This document shows, piece by piece, positions 1 through 6,075 of a stretch of 8,970 nt of DNA. How positions within the stretch are numbered: position 1 is the first letter of the stretch; each line of letters starts with the position of its first letter. Under the pieces are notes generated by a model. The model ran no database searches. It was not told where the DNA came from and saw only the letters and a program-made list of their open reading frames with translations. Source of the DNA: Spirochaetales bacterium (GTDB lineage Bacteria > Spirochaetota > Spirochaetia > JAGLYY01); contig JAGLYY010000123.1 of NCBI GenBank assembly GCA_023131935.1, positions 1 to 8,970 on the forward strand, read 5' to 3'. The translations under genes were made by a program, and so were the position numbers.

Positions 1-44
1 ACATTAGATTGTCCCTGCAGGAATATGGGGAGAAAGCAGATTAG
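1..44 (+). CDS. possible 3' end of an upstream gene (partial)
   Basis: Frame 3 is open from the window edge and reads IRLSLQEYGEKAD before a TAG at 42-44. The composition is protein-like, and the stop is followed by a T-rich stretch and then the cyclase leader. Only 13 codons are visible, so neither the product nor the reality of the gene can be settled. Frame 1 is also open, up to a TAG near position 99, but its lysine-arginine then phenylalanine-rich reading looks less like protein. Confidence 0.25.
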   Translation, partial: IRLSLQEYGEKAD

Positions 45-114
45 AACTGGAAGTAAAAGGAACACCCTTTTTCTTTTCATCCTTTTTACCCCTTTTTAGT
101 GTATGGTTAAGTAG

Positions 115-163
115 TATACTTCACATTATCAGTTATTTCCAATTACTGAAACCGGGGGTAGAA
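115..163 (+). promoter_or_regulatory. candidate -10 element and ribosome site of the CHASE2 cyclase gene
   Basis: A TATACT hexamer at 115-120 matches the sigma-70 -10 consensus at five of six positions. The -35 region is only a run of T (about 92-98), so the promoter is weak or activator-dependent if real. A GGGGG run at 154-158 stands five bases before the ATG at 164 and is a plausible Shine-Dalgarno sequence; it supports that start. The reading frame is open upstream back to position 5, so the ribosome site matters for choosing the start. Confidence 0.4.
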
Positions 164-2881
164 ATGAAAAAGAAAGTGAGCTTAAATTTCCTTATTCCCA
201 TCATTATCGCCGCACTCTTCACTCTCCTGAACCTGTTCAGCTTTTTTCAGATAGGGGAACAGAGAATCTACGATCTTCTTTTGCATTTTAAACCTGAGGT
301 ACCTGAAGAGGAATCCATCCTTCTTATAGATATTGATGATCCTGCCATAGCCCAGGTGGGTGTTTGGCCATGGAGTCGGGATATAATGGCGGATGGCCTG
401 ATTCTTATGAAAGAGTTTGAGGCTAATTATGCCGTTTTTGATATTGAGTATACCGAACAGAGCCCTCTGGGAGTGAATGCTGATCTGCTTAAGGAAGAGA
501 TCCCCGATCTCTTTTTGGAAGAATTTTCCTCCATCAACCGGAACGTTGTAGACCTCTTCGGAGCTATTCAAACAGGAGCAATATCCCTGCGGGATGCTGA
601 GGATTATGTTCATGATCTTTCCGGGCTTACGGATATTTCCAAAAACATCCTCCTTGACAAAGTTTCCGAAATTGTCAGGGACAACGATAAGTATTTAGGC
701 CAGGCAGCCCGGCTTTTTGGAAACACCTTCTTTACAATTAACATGCTTCCCGATAAAGATGATGTTATCTCCGATGAGCATAAATCCTATGTGCTTAAGG
801 AAATCTCACTTAAAAACGTTCAGGTCCAGGATGGAAATCCCTTCGCTGCCTTAGATATAAGACCCGCCATCCTGCCCATAATCCAGGGAGCAAAGGGAGC
901 GGGTTTCCCGAATGTTACCGTCGATGGTGATGGGGTTATGCGCCGTATTAATTTGATCATGACCTATGATAATCACTACTTTCCGCAGCTTACCCTGGCA
1001 CCGCTCCTGGATTGGCTGGGAAACCCTGAGGTGCTTATCCGGAAAGACCGGATCGTTCTGCGCGGAGCCGGGATTCAGGGGGAGCAGAGCAAGGATATCA
1101 GCATTCCCCTGACTGAGAACGGGCGGATGCTCATCAACTGGCCCAGGAAGAACTTTCTTGATAGCTTCCGGCACATAAGCTATTGGGAACTCGTTCTGAA
1201 CAAGGAGCTTGAAAAGAGGCTTATTGAGAACCTGAAAGCTATCGATGAAGTGGGTTATCTCTATTACTATCAGGATTACATTCAAGGGGAATTCGGTCTG
1301 CTGTCTCCTTATCTCTATGCGGAGGAGATTAGAAAAGATGTACTTTCCGGTGATGACCCGGCATCGATGACCGATTACCGGGAAGTCAGAACCTACTTCT
1401 TCGAAGAGGCAGGAAAATACTTAAGCGGTACCGCGGAACAGGAAATTCTATCCGATATTGAGGCCATTCTTGAATCACCTGAGGTCTCACAGGAAATTAA
1501 AGAGAGCTACCGGGAAATAAAGGGGGAAGTGCCAACAGTTTTTTCCTCCATCCGGGAAGTATACCAGAGCCTTATGAAGTCCAGGGACAGGCTTCAGGAA
1601 AATCTTACCGGTTCATTCTGCATCATCGGTCAGACAGGGACCTCCACTACCGATATCGGGGTCACCCCTTTCGAAGAGGAGTATATGAATGTCGGGATCC
1701 ACGCCGCGCTGATCAACACCATCCTCTCCGGTTTCTTTCTCGATGACCTGCCCTGGGGGTATTCAGCGGTCCTGGCTATTGTTCTGTCCCTCCTTGTGAC
1801 TCTTATCATCCGGCGGATGGACCCCTTACCATCAGTCATTGTAGGCGTTATTTATATTGGGATCATCCTATCAGCCATAATTGGATTTTTCCTTCTAACA
1901 GGAATTTATCTGAATTTGTTGACACCATTTCTCTCAGTCTTTTTCACCACCATTGTACTCTTTCTATTGAATTTTTTCGTTCTTGAGAAGGAAAAGAGTT
2001 TCCTGCGACATGCTTTTTCACATTATCTTTCCACTGATGTTATCAACGAACTGATTTCTGACCCTGAAAAACTTAACCTGGGTGGAGAAAAAAAGTATCT
2101 AACCGCCCTTTTTACCGATGTTAGAGGATTTTCTACCATATCAGAAAAGCTCGATCCGTCAGATCTTGTAAAACTTCTTAACTCCTATTTAACGGAGATG
2201 AGTAATATCATCCTGGATCTTCGAGGTACTATAGACAAATATGAGGGAGACGCGATCATTTCCTTTTTCGGTGCCCCGGTTGAATACCAGGAGCACCCCG
2301 AAAAGGCCTGCCTTGCAGCTGTCAGGATGAAGAAAATGGAGAGGCGTCTGAATGAGCATTTCATGAAAGAGGAAATGAGTCCAACCCCGCTTTATACCCG
2401 TATAGGCATCAATACCGGGGAAATGGTAGTGGGGAATATGGGTACTCCCAAAAAGATGGATTATACGATCATGGGAAACTCGGTAAATCTCGCAGCCAGA
2501 CTGGAGGGGGTAAATAAGCAATACGGCACCTGGATACTGATTAGCGAAGATACCTATAAAGACGCAGGTGCTGATTTCACCGTCAGACAGCTCGACAGAG
2601 TTCGAGTCGTAGGTATCCAAAAACCGGTAAGGCTCTATGAATTAATCGATGAAAAGAGCTGCACAGAAGCAAAAACAATGGAAGCTTTGGAAATGTTTCA
2701 TTCAGCCCTTGAATTATTCGAACAAAAAGAATGGGCCAAAGCCCAGAAAAATTTCAGTACGGTATTGAAAATCATTCCGGAAGATGGCCCGTCGAACACC
2801 TATATCCAGCGCTGTAAAGATTATAAGAAGAAACCACCATCGGATACCTGGGACGGGGTGTTTAACCTGACCATAAAATAA
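164..2881 (+). CDS. CHASE2-domain membrane adenylate cyclase (class III)
   Basis: This 905-residue protein should convert ATP to cAMP at the cytoplasmic face of the membrane under control of an extracytoplasmic sensor. A hydrophobic anchor lies at about 8-28. The CHASE2 sensor spans about 35-520; its start is marked by ILLIDIDD and VGVWPWSRD (52-73) and its end by CIIGQTGTSTTDIGVTPF (476-493). Three membrane segments follow at about 523-540, 548-569 and 574-597. The class III catalytic domain spans about 633-815. All six expected catalytic residues can be seen: metal-binding D642 (FTDVRGF) and D686 (KYEGDA), substrate-selecting K682 and T758, and transition-state N765 and R769 (NSVNLAAR). The Lys/Thr pair points to ATP rather than GTP. 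A C-terminal helical TPR-like tail (about 828-890, ending WDGVFNLT) is usual for this family. The CHASE2 domain is much longer than usual because of an insertion at about 335-472. The activating signal is unknown. The gene seems to be a single unit, convergent with the next gene. Confidence 0.95.
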   Translation: MKKKVSLNFLIPIIIAALFTLLNLFSFFQIGEQRIYDLLLHFKPEVPEEESILLIDIDDPAIAQVGVWPWSRDIMADGLILMKEFEANYAVFDIEYTEQSPLGVNADLLKEEIPDLFLEEFSSINRNVVDLFGAIQTGAISLRDAEDYVHDLSGLTDISKNILLDKVSEIVRDNDKYLGQAARLFGNTFFTINMLPDKDDVISDEHKSYVLKEISLKNVQVQDGNPFAALDIRPAILPIIQGAKGAGFPNVTVDGDGVMRRINLIMTYDNHYFPQLTLAPLLDWLGNPEVLIRKDRIVLRGAGIQGEQSKDISIPLTENGRMLINWPRKNFLDSFRHISYWELVLNKELEKRLIENLKAIDEVGYLYYYQDYIQGEFGLLSPYLYAEEIRKDVLSGDDPASMTDYREVRTYFFEEAGKYLSGTAEQEILSDIEAILESPEVSQEIKESYREIKGEVPTVFSSIREVYQSLMKSRDRLQENLTGSFCIIGQTGTSTTDIGVTPFEEEYMNVGIHAALINTILSGFFLDDLPWGYSAVLAIVLSLLVTLIIRRMDPLPSVIVGVIYIGIILSAIIGFFLLTGIYLNLLTPFLSVFFTTIVLFLLNFFVLEKEKSFLRHAFSHYLSTDVINELISDPEKLNLGGEKKYLTALFTDVRGFSTISEKLDPSDLVKLLNSYLTEMSNIILDLRGTIDKYEGDAIISFFGAPVEYQEHPEKACLAAVRMKKMERRLNEHFMKEEMSPTPLYTRIGINTGEMVVGNMGTPKKMDYTIMGNSVNLAARLEGVNKQYGTWILISEDTYKDAGADFTVRQLDRVRVVGIQKPVRLYELIDEKSCTEAKTMEALEMFHSALELFEQKEWAKAQKNFSTVLKIIPEDGPSNTYIQRCKDYKKKPPSDTWDGVFNLTIK

Positions 2882-2935
2882 CATGATGAGGAATTGTTAA
2901 TACTGGAACCGGAAAATATTCATCTGTAGTGACTA

Positions 2936-3031
2936 TTATAAAGTATCATCATTACCGGAAATGAGGGCCGGAAAGCCATATTTGATAATACCCTCATCGG
3001 TAATATCCTGGGTGACATAACCCTTCTTCAT
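2936..3031 (-). other. open tail in another frame behind the truncated cyclase
   Basis: Downstream of the point where the cyclase remnant loses similarity, another minus-strand frame stays open for 31 codons from an ATG at 3031 (MKKGYVTQDITDEG at the start) to a TAA at 2936-2938. It overlaps the end of the remnant. I see no good ribosome site of its own and do not recognise the peptide. It may be the residual 3' end of another gene joined to the cyclase by a deletion, or it may be chance. Confidence 0.2.
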
Positions 3032-3344
3032 ACCAGATATCTCCCAGATGAATCCCGATTCGCAGAAGGAAACGGCGGTTCTCTTCCGTTTTGCTGTTGT
3101 ATGAGTAAACAGCTTTCTGAATATTCAGGGCGCGGTTGCAGGCAGAGAGAACGCTGTCGAAGATTATCATCAGGCCGTCTCCGATTGCGTCAATGATCTC
3201 ACCATCGAAATTTTCTATAAGAGGAAAGACGATACTGTTATGTTCTTCAAGGACCGCGATAGTCCGCTGTTCGTCCGCCTCCATCATCCTGGAGTAACCT
3301 ACAATATCCGTGAACATGATGGCAGCCAATTTCGTCTTTTTCAT
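2994..3344 (-). CDS. truncated class III adenylate/guanylate cyclase (probable gene remnant)
   Basis: This 116-residue reading begins like a soluble class III cyclase. It has AAIMFTDIVGYSRMMEADE (7-25) with metal-binding D13, then GEIIDAIGDGLMIIF (48-62) with the second metal Asp D56, then RIGIHLGDIWYEEG (95-108). Similarity stops there, where intact relatives continue into the dimerisation arm and the NxVNxAxR motif; here a short LCHPGYYR tail ends at a stop. The transition-state Asn and Arg are absent, and the substrate-selecting Lys position holds Asp (D52). The product should therefore be inactive as an enzyme. It differs in type from the neighbouring CHASE2 cyclase and is not a copy of it. 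I take the second ATG (3344) as start because GAGAGG lies about ten bases before it; the first ATG (3353) is too close to that site. It could be a pseudogene or a small regulatory cyclase-like protein. The first reading is more likely. Confidence 0.7.
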   Translation of the reverse strand: MKKTKLAAIMFTDIVGYSRMMEADEQRTIAVLEEHNSIVFPLIENFDGEIIDAIGDGLMIIFDSVLSACNRALNIQKAVYSYNSKTEENRRFLLRIGIHLGDIWYEEGLCHPGYYR

Positions 3345-3371
3345 ATGTATCATTCCTCTCTCTTGCTCTGA

Positions 3372-3400
3372 ATGATAAACGAATGATGTAATATCTACAA
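3372..3400 (-). promoter_or_regulatory. sigma-70-like promoter of the truncated cyclase
   Basis: On the minus strand TTGTAG (3395-3400) and TATCAT (3372-3377) are separated by exactly 17 bases. They match the -35 and -10 consensus at four and five of six positions. The predicted transcript would start near 3365 and carry the GAGAGG ribosome site before the ATG at 3344. The remnant therefore still appears equipped for expression. Confidence 0.5.
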
Positions 3401-3557
3401 GAACCTAAAAGAACCATGGGACGGGTGAAGGTTTTTACTGAGTAATTGTAAAGATGAGGAAAGTTGTTTTAAGCAATGAGTTTATTTCACTATTCCTTGC
3501 AAATCCATGCCGTTTATGATTTTTGCGACGGCACAGGTTACAAAACGAAACTTTCAA
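3401..3557. other. intergenic stretch with a weak inverted repeat
   Basis: No gene is visible between the toxin stop and the remnant's promoter. The only structure noted is an inverted repeat, TGCCGT (3508-3513) with ACGGCA (3528-3533), loop 14 bases. It lies downstream of the toxin on the minus strand but has no T-run after it, so it is a poor intrinsic terminator. It may still protect the 3' end of the toxin mRNA. Confidence 0.3.
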
Positions 3558-3815
3558 TCACCTTTTATAAATATTCTTACGATGATCAATGTCTATAACG
3601 CTTACCGAGAGAATATCATCATGTATTACATAAATCAGCCGGTAATCGCTAACACGAAGTCGCCAGCCAGGCCTGCTTATTAGTTTTTTTACACCATGTG
3701 GGCGAGGATTCTCAGCCAGACTGGTAATTACCTCCGAAATACGTTTCTTTGGTTTAAAATCCAGCTTGCTCAAGAATTTCAGCGCTTTCTTTTCAATTGT
3801 AATCTTATACGCCAA
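3558..3815 (-). CDS. RelE/ParE-family toxin of a type II toxin-antitoxin pair
   Basis: The 85-residue protein, starting at the TTG at 3813-3815 (read MAYKITIEKKALKFLSKLD), fits the length and fold pattern of RelE/ParE toxins: two N-terminal helices, then a beta-sheet core. Family hallmarks are the basic C-terminal half, with the GVKKL helix end, WRLRVSDYRLIY (51-62) and the closing VIDIDHRKNIYKR (73-85). Members either cleave mRNA at the ribosome or poison gyrase; the sequence alone does not decide which. A longer open frame reaches 3845, but it would add a lysine-arginine-rich leader inside the antitoxin gene. The TTG start gives the standard family N-terminus and has a GAAGAGG about 12 bases upstream. 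The gene overlaps the antitoxin stop by 11 bases, which implies translational coupling. The antitoxin product should neutralise it and repress the operon. Confidence 0.88.
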   Translation of the reverse strand: MAYKITIEKKALKFLSKLDFKPKKRISEVITSLAENPRPHGVKKLISRPGWRLRVSDYRLIYVIHDDILSVSVIDIDHRKNIYKR

Positions 3816-3999
3816 GATCTTTTTTCGCCTCTTCCCAGTCCACAAACTCAGGGGTCTTCATCGCTTTGTCAAAGGCTTTTATGTCTTCCAGTTCTTCCGC
3901 TATTGCTACAAGGATCTGAAAATCGTTCAACGAAAGTACAACATCGGTTTTATGTCCTTCTGCGTCGGTTATGAATCGGGGCGTAATAGTAATACTCAT
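3805..3999 (-). CDS. antitoxin of the RelE/ParE-type pair
   Basis: This 64-residue acidic protein begins MSITITPRFITDAEGHKTDVV. The N-terminal strand plus the 'ITD..G.KT.V.L....F' pattern is typical of the short Phd/RelB-like antitoxins that precede RelE toxins. The C-terminal half (EELEDIKAFDKAM to DWEEAKKDLGV) is acidic and probably disordered until it wraps the basic toxin. It is first in the pair and overlaps the toxin start by 11 bases, the usual order and coupling. I chose the ATG at 3999 over the more upstream TTG (4035) because the family N-terminus begins there. No well-spaced ribosome site precedes it: GAGG is only two bases away. Translation may depend on coupling to the upstream micro-ORF or on a near-leaderless transcript. 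It probably binds its own promoter as autorepressor. Confidence 0.82.
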   Translation of the reverse strand: MSITITPRFITDAEGHKTDVVLSLNDFQILVAIAEELEDIKAFDKAMKTPEFVDWEEAKKDLGV

Positions 4000-4003
4000 A
4001 GCC

Positions 4004-4105
4004 TCAGTATACACCTTTCGGGCTTTGTTCAACAATCTCTTTCTTGTGTCCTTTCTGCCGGTACTGCTCGCTTGCAGCTTTACCCAACAATAGCCGTACC
4101 TTCAA
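4004..4105 (-). CDS. possible 33-residue micro-ORF in front of the antitoxin gene
   Basis: AAGGAGG (4114-4120, minus strand) stands eight bases before a TTG at 4103-4105 that opens a 33-codon basic reading (start LKVRLLLGKAASEQYRQKG). Its stop lies four bases before the antitoxin ATG. The frame is open further upstream, to an ATG at 4394-4396, but that extension runs through the terminator hairpin and reads like non-coding sequence. A TATAAC at 4154-4159 could be its -10. Possible roles are a leader peptide that feeds ribosomes to the antitoxin start, or the decayed 3' end of a lost gene. I recognise no family. Confidence 0.3.
   Translation of the reverse strand: MKVRLLLGKAASEQYRQKGHKKEIVEQSPKGVY
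4006..4035 (-). promoter_or_regulatory. candidate promoter of the toxin-antitoxin operon
   Basis: TTGTTG (4030-4035) and TATACT (4006-4011) on the minus strand are 18 bases apart and match -35 and -10 consensus at four and five of six positions. The -10 ends only six bases before the antitoxin ATG, so transcription from it would start at or next to the A of the ATG, giving a nearly leaderless mRNA. An alternative promoter upstream of the micro-ORF cannot be excluded. Confidence 0.4.
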
Positions 4106-4261
4106 TTCATATACCTCCTTGAGGTTCTCATGTTCTACGAAGATCTGCCAAAGGTTATAATTCAGGCTGTCCGGTAACCGGTTTCCAGAAAGGAAAAAAC
4201 CTCCGAAATGATAAATTCGATTGACCATCATCAGTGTGAACAAGGCGGAACTGCTGCTATT

Positions 4262-4310
4262 GTTGAAAATAAAAAAAAGGTGGCATAGATGTATTTTACT
4301 GCCACCCTTC
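4262..4310 (-). terminator. rho-independent terminator downstream of the aminotransferase
   Basis: On the minus strand a perfect 7-bp stem, GGTGGCA (complement of 4300-4306) with TGCCACC (complement of 4279-4285), closes a 14-base loop. It is followed immediately by eight T, an A and four more T. This is a classic intrinsic terminator oriented to stop transcripts coming from the aminotransferase gene, whose stop lies about 147 bases upstream. It isolates that unit from the toxin-antitoxin genes beyond. The loop is longer than usual. Confidence 0.8.
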
Positions 4311-4329
4311 TTTCTAGATTGCAGCTTTG

Positions 4330-4428
4330 TTAAAACGAATGCAGTGAAGAAGCATCCCGGATTATTATTTCCCCGGCTGTCATGACACCTGTCCAATGGA
4401 GATGAGAGGCATCATATGCTACATCCAC
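4330..4428 (-). CDS. possible 32-residue small protein between aminotransferase and terminator
   Basis: A GTG at 4426-4428 on the minus strand is preceded at four bases by the purine run GAGGGAG, a good ribosome site. It opens 32 codons (VDVAYDASHLHWTGV, then MTAGEIIIRDASSLHSF) ending at a TAA at 4330-4332, 24 bases before the terminator stem. The mix of hydrophobic strand-like and polar residues looks protein-like. The frame is the same as the aminotransferase, separated from its end only by that gene's TAG. It would be co-transcribed with the aminotransferase and lies inside its terminated transcript. I do not recognise it. It could be a small protein, a relic of a longer downstream gene, or chance. 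Confidence 0.3.
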   Translation of the reverse strand: MDVAYDASHLHWTGVMTAGEIIIRDASSLHSF

Positions 4429-4452
4429 TATTCTCCCTCTTCTCTTTAAGAA

Positions 4453-5634
4453 CTATCGCAATGCCGCGATTGCCCGTTCAAATCCCGGGAGGCTTCCCTC
4501 GATCACCCAATCATCCACAGCGTAGGAAATACGGAAGTATCCCGGTTTTGCAAAACCCCGTCCGGGGACCGTCAGGATCCGCTCCTTCTGCAGTGCGTCA
4601 ACAACCGCAAGATCATCTCCCCCGGGGGCCTTGACAAAGAGGTAAAACGTTCCCTTCGGTTTGATAAACTTATATCCCATTTTCCCAAGGGCATCGCAGA
4701 GCTTGTCCCGTTTCCTCCTGTAAAAATCGGGATCGACTGAAATTCCCCGGAGTTTTGCCACCGTCCGCTGCATAAGGGCGGGAGCGTTTACGTATCCGAG
4801 GATCCTGTTGCAGAGGATCATCCCATTCATCAGATTCTCAAGATCATCTGCCTCTTTATGGACCGCAAGGAAGCCTATCCGTTCCCCCGGTACCGAGAGG
4901 TCTTTCGAGAAGGAGGTTGCGATGATGCTGTTCCGGTAATAGGGAAAAATCGGAGGCACAACGGCGTCATCATAGACAAGCCTGCGGTAGGGTTCGTCAC
5001 TGATCAGGTAAATTGCCCGGCCGATTTCCCTGCTTTTCTCCGCAAGAAGTATCCCAAGCTCTTTAATTGTTGATTTCGGATATATCTTCCCTGAGGGATT
5101 ATTAGGTGAGTTGATGATAACCGCGGCGGTTTTTTTATCGATCCGTTCTCCTATCGCTTTGATATCAAGATCGAAATCTTCCTTCCCCGGTACGAGCTCG
5201 AGAGTCCCGCCATGATTATCAACATAAAAATTGTATTCCATGAAACAGGGAGTGCTGACAAGGACCTTATTCCCCGGATTGAGGATGGTTTTTAGAGCGG
5301 TATTTAAAGCGCCGCCGGCGCCAACGGTCATGATGATATTGTTACCAGTTACTTCGGTTTGCTGTTCCTCAGACACGAACCGGGCCATTTCCTCACGGAC
5401 TTCAGGGTACCCGGCATTGGGCATATACGCGTGCATTCCCGCGGGACTTTCAGTTACCAGGTCGAGTAGTACCCTTTTAAACTCATCGGGAGGATCGATA
5501 TTTGGATTCCCAAGGCTGAAATCGTAGACATTTTCCGCTCCATACTGTTCCCGGAGCTTCGCCCCTACCTCGAACATTTTTCGAATCCAGGAAGAACGTT
5601 CCATCATTTCTTTTATTTTCTCTGATACTGCCAT
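4453..5634 (-). CDS. class I/II pyridoxal-phosphate aminotransferase (aspartate aminotransferase-like)
   Basis: This cytoplasmic 393-residue enzyme moves an amino group from an amino acid to a 2-oxo acid using PLP. Fold-type I landmarks, numbered from the chosen start, are FSLGNPNIDPP (39-49), SPNNPSG (166-172, N169 contacts PLP), SDEPY (202-206, with D203 pairing with the pyridine nitrogen and Y206 binding the cofactor), SFSKDLSVPGERIGF (232-246, with K234 the Schiff-base lysine), and YFRISYAV (356-363, R358 binding the substrate carboxylate). All catalytic residues are intact. The length is normal for the family. The exact substrate cannot be read from sequence; the closest family memory is bacterial aminotransferases beginning MAVSEKI. 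The open frame extends to a TTG at 5655, but GGAG (5641-5644) lies six bases before the ATG at 5634 and the family N-terminus begins there. It is transcribed alone or with a tiny downstream ORF, ending at the terminator near 4279-4306. Confidence 0.93.
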   Translation of the reverse strand: MAVSEKIKEMMERSSWIRKMFEVGAKLREQYGAENVYDFSLGNPNIDPPDEFKRVLLDLVTESPAGMHAYMPNAGYPEVREEMARFVSEEQQTEVTGNNIIMTVGAGGALNTALKTILNPGNKVLVSTPCFMEYNFYVDNHGGTLELVPGKEDFDLDIKAIGERIDKKTAAVIINSPNNPSGKIYPKSTIKELGILLAEKSREIGRAIYLISDEPYRRLVYDDAVVPPIFPYYRNSIIATSFSKDLSVPGERIGFLAVHKEADDLENLMNGMILCNRILGYVNAPALMQRTVAKLRGISVDPDFYRRKRDKLCDALGKMGYKFIKPKGTFYLFVKAPGGDDLAVVDALQKERILTVPGRGFAKPGYFRISYAVDDWVIEGSLPGFERAIAALR

Positions 5635-5644
5635 CAAATTCTCC
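5632..5644 (-). promoter_or_regulatory. ribosome site that fixes the aminotransferase start
   Basis: On the minus strand GGAG (5641-5644) is followed after six bases by ATG (5632-5634). The alternatives upstream (TTG 5655, ATG 5652, ATG 5646) have no comparable site, so translation most likely begins at 5634. Confidence 0.7.
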
Positions 5645-5664
5645 ATATTCATCAAGTCTACCGA

Positions 5665-5693
5665 ACGTTACCCCGGAATTTCCGTTTTCGCAA
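5665..5693 (-). promoter_or_regulatory. weak candidate promoter of the aminotransferase
   Basis: TTGCGA (5688-5693) and TAACGT (5665-5670) on the minus strand are 17 bases apart, matching consensus at four and three of six positions. The spacer contains a perfect short inverted repeat, CGGAA-T-TTCCG (5674-5684), which could be an operator. Both calls are tentative. Confidence 0.25.
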
Positions 5694-5732
5694 GAGAATT
5701 CCCTCTCTTTCGCTTCTACCTGTGATTGTGCA

Positions 5733-5763
5733 TATACTTTTAGTGGTTACCTAAAGAAGGAGG
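5733..5763 (+). promoter_or_regulatory. -10 element and strong ribosome site of the DUF4342 gene
   Basis: TATACT (5733-5738) resembles a sigma-70 -10, without a convincing -35. AAGAAGGAGG (5754-5763) is a near-ideal Shine-Dalgarno sequence six bases before the ATG at 5770, which suggests efficient translation. Confidence 0.5.
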
Positions 5764-5769
5764 ACAAGT

Positions 5770-6075
5770 ATGCCGGAATTCAATTATGACAACACAAAGG
5801 AAAAAGCTAAGAAAGGAGCAAAAATGGCCTGGGAAGATATCAATGTTAAATCGGAAGATCTCATGAAAACTGTTAAGAAACTGCTTAAGAAAGGGAACAT
5901 CAACAGGATATCGATAAAAGACAAGGAGGGTAATGTTGTAGTCGAAGTCCCTGTCAATATCGGAATCCTCGGGGGAATAATGGCCCCGGGCCTTGCTGCC
6001 ATAGGAGCGTTAGCCGCGGTAATGACCGAATGCACCATCTCTATTGAGAAAAAAGAAGAAAGTAACAGTCCCTAA
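5770..6075 (+). CDS. DUF4342-family small membrane protein
   Basis: This 101-residue protein matches the DUF4342 pattern: an amphipathic, lysine-rich N-terminal helix region (about 10-42, with VKSEDLMKTVKKLLKKGN), a short beta motif RISIKDKEGNVVVEVPV (46-62), then a glycine/alanine-rich membrane helix at about 64-86 (GILGGIMAPGLAAIGALAAV), and a TISIEKKE tail. DUF4342 has no established biochemical function that I know of. Some relatives also carry a UBA-like domain, which is not seen here. The start is secure because of the AAGGAGG site. It is transcribed divergently from the aminotransferase. Its TAA overlaps, tail to tail by four bases, the stop of the convergent sensor kinase gene, so no intergenic terminator exists between them. 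Confidence 0.82.
   Translation: MPEFNYDNTKEKAKKGAKMAWEDINVKSEDLMKTVKKLLKKGNINRISIKDKEGNVVVEVPVNIGILGGIMAPGLAAIGALAAVMTECTISIEKKEESNSP

Noticed and set aside
55..75. AAAAGG-AACAC-CCTTTT hairpin followed by T-rich sequence before the cyclase
   Set aside because: The stem has only two GC pairs, so it is probably a chance feature of a polypyrimidine stretch, too weak to call a terminator.
2908..2982. Three CCGGAAA repeats between the convergent cyclase genes
   Set aside because: Seven-base repeats with irregular spacing; no hairpin or known site results, and chance is a sufficient explanation.
3401..3557. Possible integron attC or CRISPR-like structure near the toxin-antitoxin pair
   Set aside because: No paired RYYYAAC/GTTRRRY core sites and no spaced direct repeats; only a 6-bp inverted repeat is present.
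4171..4183. Palindromic CCGGTAACCGGTT as a possible operator of the toxin-antitoxin genes
   Set aside because: It is more than 130 bases upstream of the candidate promoter and is a single short palindrome with no partner site.
4106..4396. Upstream part of a 130-codon minus-strand ORF ending at 4004
   Set aside because: It runs through the terminator hairpin, has no ribosome site at its ATG, and is rich in Cys/Phe/Ser runs that look non-coding. Only its last 33 codons have a supporting start signal.
4416..4634. 72-codon + strand ORF opposite the aminotransferase 3' end
   Set aside because: Proline/arginine-rich shadow of the aminotransferase gene with no ribosome site or recognisable family.
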